A stretch of 64,000 nucleotides of DNA from Skeletonema tropicum (lineage: Eukaryota; Bacillariophyta; Thalassiosirophyceae; Thalassiosirales; Thalassiosiraceae). Below are positions 1 to 10,016 of the stretch, piece by piece. The notes beneath the pieces were generated by a model. It ran no database searches. It saw nothing but the letters and a program-made list of their open reading frames with translations, and was not told where the DNA came from. Positions within the stretch are counted from its first letter, which is position 1; every line of letters starts with the position of its first letter. Made by a program: the position numbers and the translations under genes. Location: assembly GCA_037178625.1 (NCBI GenBank), contig CM074127.1, positions 2,108,001-2,172,000 of the forward strand. The letters are read 5' to 3'.

Positions 1-530
1 GCAGCAACACCGGCCATTTTGCGAACGAACAGCCCTCCCATATCATTGTCATCCGATGTGTACGGGCGGATGGAGCCCAATCCTCCCCGAGATGATTTCC
101 AGTAAGCCTTGGAGGTGTCATCGTCGTGATACCATTTTTGTGATTTGGTGTGCTCCAGGTAGGATAGTTCGGCCTCGGCGAGGGATGGAGGAGCGGATAT
201 GGGGAGGTTGAGAAGGAGGGGTTGGCCGGTGGCGAATGCATCGCGGAAGGACATGACCCAGAACAGACCGGAGCAGAGGAGTGTGATTAGTACTAGTGGT
301 AGAGGGAGGAGGTGATGGATTGCAGACGATGACGATGATGACGAGTGAGCAATGCCATTGGAAGCTGCAGCAGCAGCAGTGGGCTTGTTGGATTTGGCAT
401 TGTCATACGCTTCGCTGCTTTTTTCACCCTTCTTTGTTGCAACCTCGTTTTTGTCAGCTTCTTTGGCTGCAGCTTCATCGCTGCTGAGATGAGGGAAGAT
501 CCTTCTTCTTCGCACTTCCGACTCCGACAT
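1..530 (-). CDS. Partial single-pass membrane protein, unrecognised (C-terminus beyond window)
   Basis: Reading the minus strand from the ATG at 530 gives an open frame of 176 codons that reaches the window edge without a stop, so only the N-terminal part is visible. The protein opens with MSESEVRRRR, a charged and Ala/Lys-rich cytosolic stretch (residues 1-55) and a Ser run. A hydrophobic segment follows at about residues 75-98 (LPLVLITLLCSGLFWVMSF) and reads as a signal anchor with the positive charges on the N-side, i.e. type II topology. After it comes a polar segment (SYLEHTKSQKWYHDDD) that would be lumenal or extracellular. I do not recognise the family. The absence of a stop over 530 bases, the plausible start and the clear membrane helix support a real gene. 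The upstream sequence (531-1017) is AT-richer and non-coding. Confidence 0.6.
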   Translation of the reverse strand, partial: MSESEVRRRRIFPHLSSDEAAAKEADKNEVATKKGEKSSEAYDNAKSNKPTAAAAASNGIAHSSSSSSSAIHHLLPLPLVLITLLCSGLFWVMSFRDAFATGQPLLLNLPISAPPSLAEAELSYLEHTKSQKWYHDDDTSKAYWKSSRGGLGSIRPYTSDDNDMGGLFVRKMAGVA

Positions 531-1017
531 TTTAGATATAGTCGAGTAAGGATGAGCCAGCAGATCAATGCAAGCCAGCGTGGCAGCGTTCAACAGTATT
601 GTACATAGGCAAGCAACGAGCGAGGCGAAGGCAAGTGAAAGGCGGCGGCGCAAAGCTTCACATCTTGTGTGGCAATCGGCTCGAAACTTCAATTTAAGTG
701 GTACCCCATAAAAACATAAAACATATCTCAAATTATTTGTAGAGTAAATAGAAGTAAATGAACATAGGAGAAATCTATCTTCCTATCCAAGATAAAATTA
801 TCTTCTAGTCTCATTCTTTCTTTGGGTTCTCACTTTGAAACACTTCTAGCCGTTATGTACAATTTCCCATCCCAAAGAAATCCAGAGATTCGACGAAAGC
901 CGAAAGCGACACATCATGCTGTTGTTAGATGTTGTTCATGACCTATCCATGATAGGAATAAGAAGGAGACGTCAATGCAACGCTCACACAACAATGCAGT
1001 AACTGATAACTAACACA
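531..1017. other. Divergent intergenic region, 487 bp
   Basis: This lies between two divergently transcribed genes (ATGs at 530 and 1018) and should contain both promoters. It is AT-rich around 700-850. I see no repeat, RNA gene or convincing core-promoter motif. Confidence 0.5.
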
Positions 1018-4000
1018 ATGAGCAGCGCCTTCGTATCAAGCGGGGGTATCTCCCTCGAGTCCATCGGGCTCACGCTCGGTTTGGGCATGTGCGTCACATG
1101 CATTACAGTAATCGCGTTTGGAATAGCCGTCATGAAACGGCACACCAATATTGCTCCGCGGTGTACGGCTCGTCATCCGAATACGATTTGGAGGCGGAGG
1201 AGGGACATGTATGGATCCAACAAAGAGAGGAGGAGGAAAAAGAAGAGCAAGGAGCAAAAGAAGAAAAAAGTTGGCGAGTCGACCATCAGTACCAATAATG
1301 ATAATGGTCCAACTGTCACCAATGATGGATCACAACAAACCGATGACAAAACACTACTATCCTCACAAGCCCCCACCATTATCAAACGAAACTCCTCCTT
1401 TCAAGATTTCACCGTCAAAAAGGCACCCCGAATCGCCGCCAATACCGCCGCCAAAATAGTTACGGGGGTCGATATGAATGGCATGGCCCGCTCTCAAGAA
1501 AGTATCAAACAAATGGAGGAACAGGAACAACAACGTGAGTTTGTACAGAATTCCATGGGTCAACCTGTCTATGTGGGACGAAGTAACAAGAGTTTGGTGG
1601 AACGGCAGTTATCAGGTGGTGGGAGCAGTGGGGGTGGTAGTCCCAAGAAGATCATGGGTTCATCACCATCATCGCCGGAACAAGAAAATTTGGATGAATT
1701 GTTGGCGGGGGTGTTTACTGCTCCTCCCCCCGCTGCTGTTGCTGCGGATGTGGGTGAGCCTGTGGTGAAGGATCCAGAGGTGGGATTTTCGAATGATGAG
1801 AATGATATTAGTGATGTGGAGAATGAGCTGAGTGATGGTGACAATGAGCCTAGTGATAAGTTGTACTCTCATCCTCAAGATCGTGGCAATCCATTCCTGG
1901 TGAGTCTCTTGAGCTTCTGCTAGATTTTTGCATTTTTTCAGCTATCCAGCGTTTCTAATCGCTACTATTTCTTTGTTTGCTTTTTATTATCAAGGGATGG
2001 ATCCCATGGACGTTGAATCTTTCTTATGATCGTATGCTACGTGGAATTCCAGGCACTGGTACGAGGAATGGTGGGATGAGCGGTCAGTTGCTTGCTGTTA
2101 ACCTGGACGCGATTATCCTGTTCAAATTTCATGGTAAGGGAACCTTGGATCTATTCTGTAATTTTATGATGCTATTCATGATGTCAGCTAGCTAACTCTT
2201 ATTCTCTTATCGAACCACAGCTCTTTGTCTACGAGTTACAGTATTGGCGTGTATTATTTGCCTTGGAATCATCCTCCCAATGAACTTGACTGCGTGCACT
2301 TCTGATGACATTTGTGTATACTCGATTTCACAAAATGAGACGGATAAGTCGATCACTACTCTCACCAATTACGGAAGAACCACCATCGCTAATATTCCCT
2401 TCGATGTCAATGGTAATTCTACATGGATAATTTCACTGGACAAGCACTTCTTCACGAAAGAATTCTGGGAAAATAGCAAACTGCAAGATATGCTGAGGCT
2501 TTATGCGATCGCTTTGTGTACCTGGATCATTTATTACTTTGCACTGAAGAATGTCAAGAAGGAATGGTCGGAGAACTTGGTGCTTCGCAGAGTATATTAT
2601 CTTGAGGCGGATCACTATGGGAAGAGACAAACGGAGCTGGATAAGACCATTTACTTACCTCGAAACGAAGATAGCGATGACTCAGATGATGAAATGGACA
2701 TAAAGAAGAGGCGAGCTATCAACAAGAAAGGGCGGAAATCAAAAAGTTACAAAGAACGTCAGCCGTGGATTCCAGATGCCGAGCACAGAGACACTGTGCC
2801 AAATATTGAGCTTTATTCGGTGCTAGTAGGGGGGTTGCCTTCTCTACCTAACGAAGTTGTCAACAAGATGGACATGGATACTGCTGTTGAGGCCTCACAA
2901 CGTTCAAACGTTGACTGGCAACTGGCTGTCGCAACAACGTTTTTCGATCATTGTGTGCCAAATCAGCCAGGGTTCAGCTCTAGCGTTGTTGCCGTGACAA
3001 TTTTACCGGGTGCGAAAGAACTAGCAAAATCTTGGCGAAAGTGGTATGCAGCAGCTGCTGCGTTGCGAAGGTTGAGATTCATTCGCAATGTCATCAAAGA
3101 AAAGAGATATTATTCGATTGATGATGTTCAAGTTGACGACGATGAAGATGAAGTCGTCACCCCCTCCGATGCTACTTCCGGTGGAGAATCTCCTGAAGCC
3201 AAACCTAAGGTTACCTTCCTCGACGAGGAAACGGCAGCATATCGTTTCCAAGACTTTGAGACGAATCGTCAAGCAGCGCAGTATCGCCAAACCTATGGTG
3301 ATGCTGAAAACCCATCTGACATGGAAGCCAATATCTTTCGATCATTGAATATTGGACCCGAACAACAGGCAGTTTATTCTAGAGAAATGGCGCAAGGCGC
3401 TGCAGCCTGTTGTCCAAATGGCTGCTGTGAGGGCCGTGTCAGACGCAAGGCGATTGATCGGTTGCTCGAAATGGAAGATGAGGCTATTGAGCGACTGACG
3501 GCTGCTCAGAATGAATTGAATCTGGCACAAAAGGAAGCAGCAGTGTCCATCAAAGAAGGAAATGACACGGGAGGGAAGACTGGCAAAGCTGAAGATAGTA
3601 ACGAAACAGAAATTATGATGATGAGGGCGGAAAATGATCAGATAACTTTAAACGCGGCCCCCTCAATCGAAGTCCAACCAATAAGTGCAGATTTCATGTT
3701 TCAGAAACATGACGATGGTTGCCAGCGCGACAATTCATCACTTTCGGGTAGGCAATACACTGTGGCATCCCCACGCAGTTCCCCCAAGGGCTCTAATTCT
3801 CAGCCGAGGATGAACTCCGAGGGGAGATTCTTTTTCCGAACCCAAACTTCTGATGATGAACAATCGCTTTCTGCTGGCGAGCCGTATTTGGAGAATTCTT
3901 CTTCTGTACGACGTAGATTGAACACCGGCCAATCAGTGGCCTCCATGAGACGAAGAGCGAATACAGGGCAATCATCTCTTGCTGGCGCTTGTACACCGTC

Positions 4001-5897
4001 AATATTGTCACAGGAAAACACGAGCGCAACCGGCGAACAATGGGACCGTGTGAACACAATCATTGGTGCGGAGAAAAGTATTGATCAAATTGTAAGCGAG
4101 AGAACCAACAACATTGAAACAGGTGTTTGGGAGAAACCCTCTATTAAATCAATTCTGAAGGGACTAAAATCTGAGGTCATCGCCAGCTTTAAGGCCGTCG
4201 GTAGGTGGACAAAGTCGAAATCTGACCCCATCGCTTCAACCTTAGCGAAACATTCCACTTATGCAGTTGTGACGTTTTCGTCTCGTCAAGCTGCGGTTGC
4301 TGCTAGGCACTGTCTTAATGATGGTCGAGGTCAGATGCGATGGCTTTCTCTGGAGACAGTGCCAGTTCCTCCTCTAGCTGATGCGGCGCCCTGTGATATC
4401 ATTACTTGCAGGGGGTGCTGCCGTCCAGTCACTCTGAACATCAACCAAAATGAGCAGCTCATCAGAAAGTATTTGGCAAATGCATCGCTAGCTTGCATTT
4501 ACATTTTCTACACAGTACCTATTACAACGGCTCAGAAATTTGTCGAACCCTTGAGTTTGCAGAAGACATTCCCTAAGCTCTATGAGTTTTTGGAGGAGAA
4601 TGAGAGTCAATTTTTGTCTACCAACCTCTTGTCTGGTCTAGTCGGTGCGCTTCTGTACACTACATTCTTCGCGCTCTGCCCCGTGATGTTCAAATCAATT
4701 GCGAACTCTGGAAGTCGAGCAACGTCCGTCCAAGAAGCTGAAGCTTACGCTCTGAAGTATTACTGGGGCTTTATGCTTGTGACGGCATTTGTACTTACTG
4801 CGCTTACTGATGCAGCCCTTGCAATTTGGAATTCGACTAAATTGGAGGATACTCTGCAAGTTATGCTCAAGAACATTGCAGCAAGTACTCCTCTTGGTGT
4901 TTCTGCGATTTGGCTGAACTGGATCATTGTCAGAGCTACGATGACATTGCCACTGCAATATTTGATTACAATTAACTCCTTCGTTTTCGATTGTATTGGC
5001 TGGAAATGTTGTGCGCGGTGCGTGATGGGTGGTGGACCCGGAGGACCAATCCCATATAGGATTTACATTGATGGAGGAGTGGTGTTCTTATGTGTTGTAG
5101 CCCTTGCCCCACAGTCTCCGCTGGTTGCTGTGGCTGCTTTGCTTTACTTCTTGATCTGCAGTCCTCTCTGGCGAAGGAATTGCATCTTTCTGTATCGTCC
5201 AAGATTCGATTCAGGTGGTGATCGTTGGCCTTTCCTCTCAGATGTGTTGATTAGCAGTCTTTTCATGGGTCAGTTCCTTCTCACGTTGCAAATGGTGCTT
5301 AGGGATGCATTCGGTCCTGCACTCGTAGCCGCCGCGCCTGCTATTCCGACATATCTTTATCGCAAGAATCTCAGGAAGCGCTTTGGGCGAGCTTACAAAG
5401 ATGCGGGGCTGCTACAAATGTCTCTTTTAGACGGGTGGGACAATTCTATGGCGACTACTGTTGAGAAGAGAGAAGAATTTAGAAAGTTCTTGGTAGATGC
5501 GCACAAGGCTGCTTACATCCCGGTATGCATCGCAGGTGGTGCAACCCATGTCCTAACATCTGAACCGGCAGTGGTGGTGGCCACAGACAATGATGACATG
5601 CTTGGTTATTCAGACGTTATCGATAATGGCAGCCGTCCCCAACATCCGCAAGATCAGATGTCGCCATATTTTGGTGACCAGGCGCCTGTGTTCTTCTCCG
5701 GTTCAAACAGTAACATCCCCTCAATGACACCAAGTCGCAATATAATGACAAGACGAACACAGAGTGGACCTGTTTCTGGAAGCTTCAGCCCGACCAGCAA
5801 TGGCAAGACTCCTCCAAACTACAAGTCTCCTTGGCAGAATCAAGAGCATTTCGATGGTGCACCGCAAAATCAGGAAGATGGATGTGCTCAATCCTAA
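1018..5897 (+). CDS. OSCA/TMEM63 (CSC1-like) mechanosensitive cation channel
   Basis: Three exons join into 1565 residues: 1018-1899, 1995-2133 and 2221-5897. Both introns are GT-AG (GTGAGT..CAAG, GTAAGG..CACAG) and keep frame (phases 0 and 1). The order matches the OSCA/TMEM63/DUF221 family. A first helix sits at residues ~14-38. Spliced exon 2 gives the family's 'PW.L.LS' then 'NLDAIILFKF' block, and exon 3 continues with the next helix (TVLACIICLGIILPMNLT). A cytosolic PHM7-like region follows. The C-terminal RSN1_7TM pore core spans ~1085-1390. Its hallmarks are the 'LS...S.NLLSGLVGALLY' segment and 'EAEAYALKYYWGFMLV'. The family forms stretch- or osmo-gated cation channels in plasma or internal membranes. 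Oddities: ~255 residues of low complexity after the first helix, and a cytosolic domain swollen to ~630 residues by acidic/Ser-rich inserts. The family call is strong; gating properties are inferred. Confidence 0.88.
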
Positions 5898-6447
5898 ACT
5901 GCACTCGGCAATACAACCATCGGTCCACTTGACTTCTCTCTGGTTGTAGATACCAGTAATTTGTGTTTATTTGTTTCGTGTCCTGACAAAACCTCTCCGT
6001 GATGATCGTTGTCTCAAAAGTATTAGTTTGTAATGGAGTTAAGATTAGATCTTATCCGACTCAACTTGCTTTCTATGACGCCTCCTTTATTTATTTGTTC
6101 CATCCACAAGTCCAGATTATACTCGTGCAGATTTCTAATCTGATTAACTTTGTATTTATTTATTCAAGCTTTTGTGGATGGATGCTTTATGACAAGAGGA
6201 TTCATGTGTCAAGCATGCAATACTTATGTATATAATAAGCGAGGTCAGCATGCGCGGCATCTTTTTACCGGCATCAGTCACGCTCGTGACCACTGCCGCG
6301 CATTGTACATCGTTTTTTTACTTTCACTGATGGTTCCCGTGGTGCTTTTATCGAAACAACCATGGCCAAATCAATCTTGGTGGTATCAACGAACAATTAA
6401 ACTAAAAACCACAAAAACTTTGAACTACTGCCTTCTACATAACAACA
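5898..6447. other. Intergenic region with a small inverted repeat
   Basis: A 550-bp gap holds the 3' UTR of the OSCA-like gene and the promoter of APC10. Around 6249-6303 there is an inverted repeat ATGCGCGGC..GCCGCGCAT enclosing GTCACGCTCGTGAC, able to form a nested hairpin. Nothing else was recognised. Confidence 0.4.
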
Positions 6448-7440
6448 ATGTCTGAAAGAGATGTCAGTGATGACAGAAGCGACGTGGGTTCCCAAGAAAC
6501 TGGCTCTCAGGGTGACACCACACGCGGCGAGGGCGAAGAGGCTGATGACTCCATGATATCTGGTGACCCAGATCAATCCCAAGATGACGAAGATGACGAC
6601 GACCGACGTGCCTCCACTGATACACGCGGTGGTGGAGGAAATGGGGCCAGCTCCTCCTCCCGTCAAGCCAGGAGTTATCGACATCTTAGAATCCGGGCAA
6701 CGGCCACCTTGGCGCTCACGGATGATCCAGCCGTTGCGTCGACTGTGCGTGAAATTGGCAAGACGGCTTGTTGGTCATTGAGCACTGCCAAGCCGGGCAA
6801 CGGAGTGGATCAGCTGCGAGATTCGTCGCTGGATACGTACTGGCAGAGTGATGGTTTACAGCCGCATTTTATTAACATTCAATTCGCTAGGCGGCAGACA
6901 GTTTGTGCCATTGCTTTGTACATGGACTTCAATTTAGATGAGAGTTACACTCCAAAGAGAATGAAGATTAGAGTAGGAGAAACATTTCACAATCTTGAGG
7001 AGGTTCGGGTTGTAGAATTACGTGAGCCGCGTGGGTGGTGTGTTATACCTCTTTGGAGGAAATGGGGTGAGGACGTCTTAGATTCAATATTAGATCCCGA
7101 TGGAGACGATGATGAAAATGACGAAGATAACGCCGACGGTAATAATCGGAGGAGACAGAAGGTGCCGCACTGGAAACGTAAGCCATTGAGAACTCACTTT
7201 GTCCAGATTGGAGTTACATCTATGCATCAGAATGGAAGGGACACGCATATTCGTCAAGTGAAGATCTTTGGTCCTAGTGAAGATGGACACGCCACAATGA
7301 TGGGACGGTATGGAACCAATACTGCTGTTATGGGAGCAAAGACAGAAGGAGATGGAAAGAATGGTGGTGCATCTGCGATGATGAGTGGACAACTTGCTCA
7401 CACAACACCACTAATGTGTCAGTTTTCTACAATACGATGA
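6448..7440 (+). CDS. APC10: Anaphase-promoting complex subunit 10 (APC10/DOC1)
   Basis: A single exon of 330 residues. The DOC domain is clear at ~100-285. It starts 'VREIGKTACWSLSTAKPGNG', continues 'LRDSSLDTYWQSDGLQPH', and ends 'QIGVTSMHQNGRDTHIRQVK', which matches the most conserved APC10 signature. The protein ends in Ile-Arg, the IR tail by which APC10 docks on TPR subunits of the APC/C (APC3). In the complex APC10 helps recruit D-box substrates with the co-activator, driving ubiquitin-dependent mitotic exit. Compared with the usual ~185 residues it carries a ~95-residue acidic Ser/Asp-rich N-terminal extension and a ~40-residue acidic/basic insert (~208-250) in the DOC domain. The start lies just after an AACAACA context. 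Identification is firm; the role of the extensions is unknown. Confidence 0.93.
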   Translation: MSERDVSDDRSDVGSQETGSQGDTTRGEGEEADDSMISGDPDQSQDDEDDDDRRASTDTRGGGGNGASSSSRQARSYRHLRIRATATLALTDDPAVASTVREIGKTACWSLSTAKPGNGVDQLRDSSLDTYWQSDGLQPHFINIQFARRQTVCAIALYMDFNLDESYTPKRMKIRVGETFHNLEEVRVVELREPRGWCVIPLWRKWGEDVLDSILDPDGDDDENDEDNADGNNRRRQKVPHWKRKPLRTHFVQIGVTSMHQNGRDTHIRQVKIFGPSEDGHATMMGRYGTNTAVMGAKTEGDGKNGGASAMMSGQLAHTTPLMCQFSTIR

Positions 7441-7524
7441 ACATGGTCACAGTGAAATTACTATTTAAGATTAAATACCAATGTCTTTTTTCATCTGCTG
7501 ACCTTTGACACAAACACACAATAT

Positions 7525-7597
7525 ACCAACGAAGAACTATTCAGAAACCCTAAACGCTACGACCAACAAAGAACTATTCAGAAACCCTAAACCTACG
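7525..7597. repeat. Tandem 37-bp duplication containing two telobox motifs
   Basis: Two adjacent near-identical copies start at 7525 and 7562. Each reads ACCAAC.AAGAACTATTC and then AGAAACCCTAAAC. AAACCCTAA matches the plant-type telobox. The repeat lies between the converging 3' ends of APC10 and the ankyrin gene. Confidence 0.75.
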
Positions 7598-7607
7598 TCA
7601 TTTTAGT

Positions 7608-9815
7608 TCATTCCCCATTCAGCCTTGCTCGAATTGCCTTTGCGGGCTCTGAACATTCTGCAGGAAATTTGTCTGCCGCCGCCTGAAGATACGCATCAGT
7701 CTGTTCATCCAACTGTGGCAAATACGCATCGGGGTAACTTGTCAGCACCTCCATACAAAGACATGCCTCCTTTTGAACTTCCATATCGTCAGGATGTGCA
7801 CCCAGAGCATTCACTAATGCAGTGAATCCACTCACACTCGCAACTGTTGTGCATCTATCAGCTCCGCCTTGGGCAGCAATTCCACGCAGCGCTCGACATG
7901 CCTCCCTCTGCACGGTTGCGTCACTAACGTGAGCTTGCATGGCACAAACAGTCGTCGCTATCGCTCCCGATGCCGCAAAGGAGACTTCCCTCATTCCATC
8001 TGCGGGTGCCATAGCTGTCAATGCTGCACAAGCCTTCTCTTGAACGACTGGTTCATTCGGGTGATTCTTCATGGCATTCACTGCTGTGGTAACGCCCAAT
8101 AATGCCACTGAAGCAACTGCCTCCTGGGAATCCCCAGCCTTCTTCGCAGCGTTTGCAATAGCCGTACATCCCAGCATCTGGACACCGCCATCATCTTCAT
8201 TAGCCCACATTGTTGTGATCACATCGCGTACTGGAGCATCGGGCTTTTGAACGAACATGATGGCATCGTGGCTTTCGTCCTTGTTGATTTTACGTTTGGC
8301 CTTTCTCTTTCTGGTTCGTCCTCCCCCGCCATCAACACCTGTTGCGATTGTACCTTCCTCGTCGTCGTTACCATCCAAATCATTCGATGTCTCGTCTACT
8401 GAAACATCTCCCATGGTTGCAAAGCTCATGCTGTGCATTAGAGGATGTTTATCACCAAGATTTATTTGTTCAATTCCCTCAGGATAAGCCTCATGAAGAG
8501 AGCGTATGCCCCCACCAATCCATTTCTTGCCCGACTCAATTGCGAGAGTAATGGGGAGAGTTCCATCTGCGTTCTCAACCGAGGCTCCAATGGGATAAGC
8601 GTAGAGCAGTTCATCAATGACATATTTCGAATACGCCTCTGGTGAAGCCACAGGAGCACCATCGTCATTGGTCGCGACACTCTCTCCATAACCAGCAGCA
8701 TAATGAAGAGGCAAATTACCCCGTGAGTCTTTCTCGGCAACCTTTTCCAAGTTTGTTTCCACAATGTACCTCAATAAGTCTGGTGCACATGTTTCCGATC
8801 TAACTGCATTATGAACCAATAGGCAATCAAGATCTCCATTATTTTCCGCAGCGTCAGTAGATTTGGGTTGTCTCAACAATAATTCAATAATATTGAACGT
8901 ATTCACTGCCGCATTCTTAAACTTTTCACGATGACTAACAACCTCAGGACGGGAGTTATCCCCCTCAAAGAAACGTTCCGATTGATCAAATTGTCTCACA
9001 AAGCGACGATATAACATTGCCAACACATCATCATCATCCACAGGAGAGCGTCGCTCTCCTCTCACAGAAGGTTGAGCTGACGCCCCACCCTTGTCCACGA
9101 GAACCTTCACAAATTCCGCAGTAGGGCCCAATGGCTGTTCACAATCATCTGATAACGACTCGGCAATACAATATAATTTCTCTCCACGAAGGAGGGTACA
9201 AGTTGGATTTTTGGTAAGGAGAAGTTTGGCAACCTCCTTTCGAAACGCATAGGCACTCTTGATTGCGGCAGCATCCTCCTCCTCAGTATTGCTATTGTTC
9301 GCCTTTGCCGCGGCCATGGCCGAAAAAATCCCCTCGATGGGCACATGATCGTGATTATCACGTAAACTTATCGACCCCGGGCTGTGTTCCATAATTGTTC
9401 GGACGCAATTGATAGCTGCATCGGCTACCTCCATGGAATCGACGCGAGCCGAACCCAATGAGCATGCCACATGCAACGGTGTCCCTTTCGTGTTGAGATC
9501 GACGTAGGATGCGACGGTGCTGGCATCTGTCTCGCAGAGTCGCTGCGCCTCAATCCAAAAGGGAACAGTTTGTGCCTGGACTTTGCCCACGGCATTTGGA
9601 AGATCGGAACTTCCTAGTCCGTGAAGGAGGTGGTGATATAGCGCTGATGGTTTGACCTTCTTGCTACTCTTACCGCTCATGAAAGGGGAGGCACGACCAC
9701 TACTACTACTTTTTATTGCAACATTAGATGATAGTGGTGTTTTTGCATCTGATGATTGAGATGGCCCTGGAGGCCCTGGAGGCACCTCCACGGCCTTGCT
9801 TTGTGAGCACCCCAT
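7608..9815 (-). CDS. N-myristoylated ankyrin / armadillo-like repeat protein
   Basis: A single exon of 735 residues. The N-terminus MGCSQSKAVEV is a textbook dual acylation signal: Gly2 for N-myristoylation and Cys3 for palmitoylation. The protein is therefore predicted to sit on a membrane face. The middle carries degenerate ankyrin repeats, for example 'TPLHVACSLG' (~115), and 'LDCLLVHNAV' and 'RGNLPLHYAAGYGE' further on. The last ~200 residues hold helical armadillo/HEAT-like repeats of about 43 residues with a recurring 'VVQEKACAALTAMA', 'TVQREACRALRGIA', 'EVQKEACLCMEVL' pattern. A Lys/Arg-rich patch (TRKRKAKRK) separates the two parts. Such ankyrin or ARM scaffolds are abundant in diatoms and usually unnamed; partners cannot be read from sequence. 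The gene converges on APC10 with 167 bp between stops. Confidence 0.8.
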   Translation of the reverse strand: MGCSQSKAVEVPPGPPGPSQSSDAKTPLSSNVAIKSSSSGRASPFMSGKSSKKVKPSALYHHLLHGLGSSDLPNAVGKVQAQTVPFWIEAQRLCETDASTVASYVDLNTKGTPLHVACSLGSARVDSMEVADAAINCVRTIMEHSPGSISLRDNHDHVPIEGIFSAMAAAKANNSNTEEEDAAAIKSAYAFRKEVAKLLLTKNPTCTLLRGEKLYCIAESLSDDCEQPLGPTAEFVKVLVDKGGASAQPSVRGERRSPVDDDDVLAMLYRRFVRQFDQSERFFEGDNSRPEVVSHREKFKNAAVNTFNIIELLLRQPKSTDAAENNGDLDCLLVHNAVRSETCAPDLLRYIVETNLEKVAEKDSRGNLPLHYAAGYGESVATNDDGAPVASPEAYSKYVIDELLYAYPIGASVENADGTLPITLAIESGKKWIGGGIRSLHEAYPEGIEQINLGDKHPLMHSMSFATMGDVSVDETSNDLDGNDDEEGTIATGVDGGGGRTRKRKAKRKINKDESHDAIMFVQKPDAPVRDVITTMWANEDDGGVQMLGCTAIANAAKKAGDSQEAVASVALLGVTTAVNAMKNHPNEPVVQEKACAALTAMAPADGMREVSFAASGAIATTVCAMQAHVSDATVQREACRALRGIAAQGGADRCTTVASVSGFTALVNALGAHPDDMEVQKEACLCMEVLTSYPDAYLPQLDEQTDAYLQAAADKFPAECSEPAKAIRARLNGE

Positions 9816-10016
9816 GGCTGGATGAATAATGATAATCGATTCCCCTCCGCGAATACTAACGAGTTACAATACTTCACTCTCAACAACAACAACAAGTGAA
9901 AGTTGTACTAACAAAAATCCAATGAAAATGATTCTTGCTCTGCGCTTTTATCATGATGGAGAACTGGAGAATGCTCGTCGAGGAAACTTTCTCTTTTTGC
10001 AGACGCTACAATAGAG

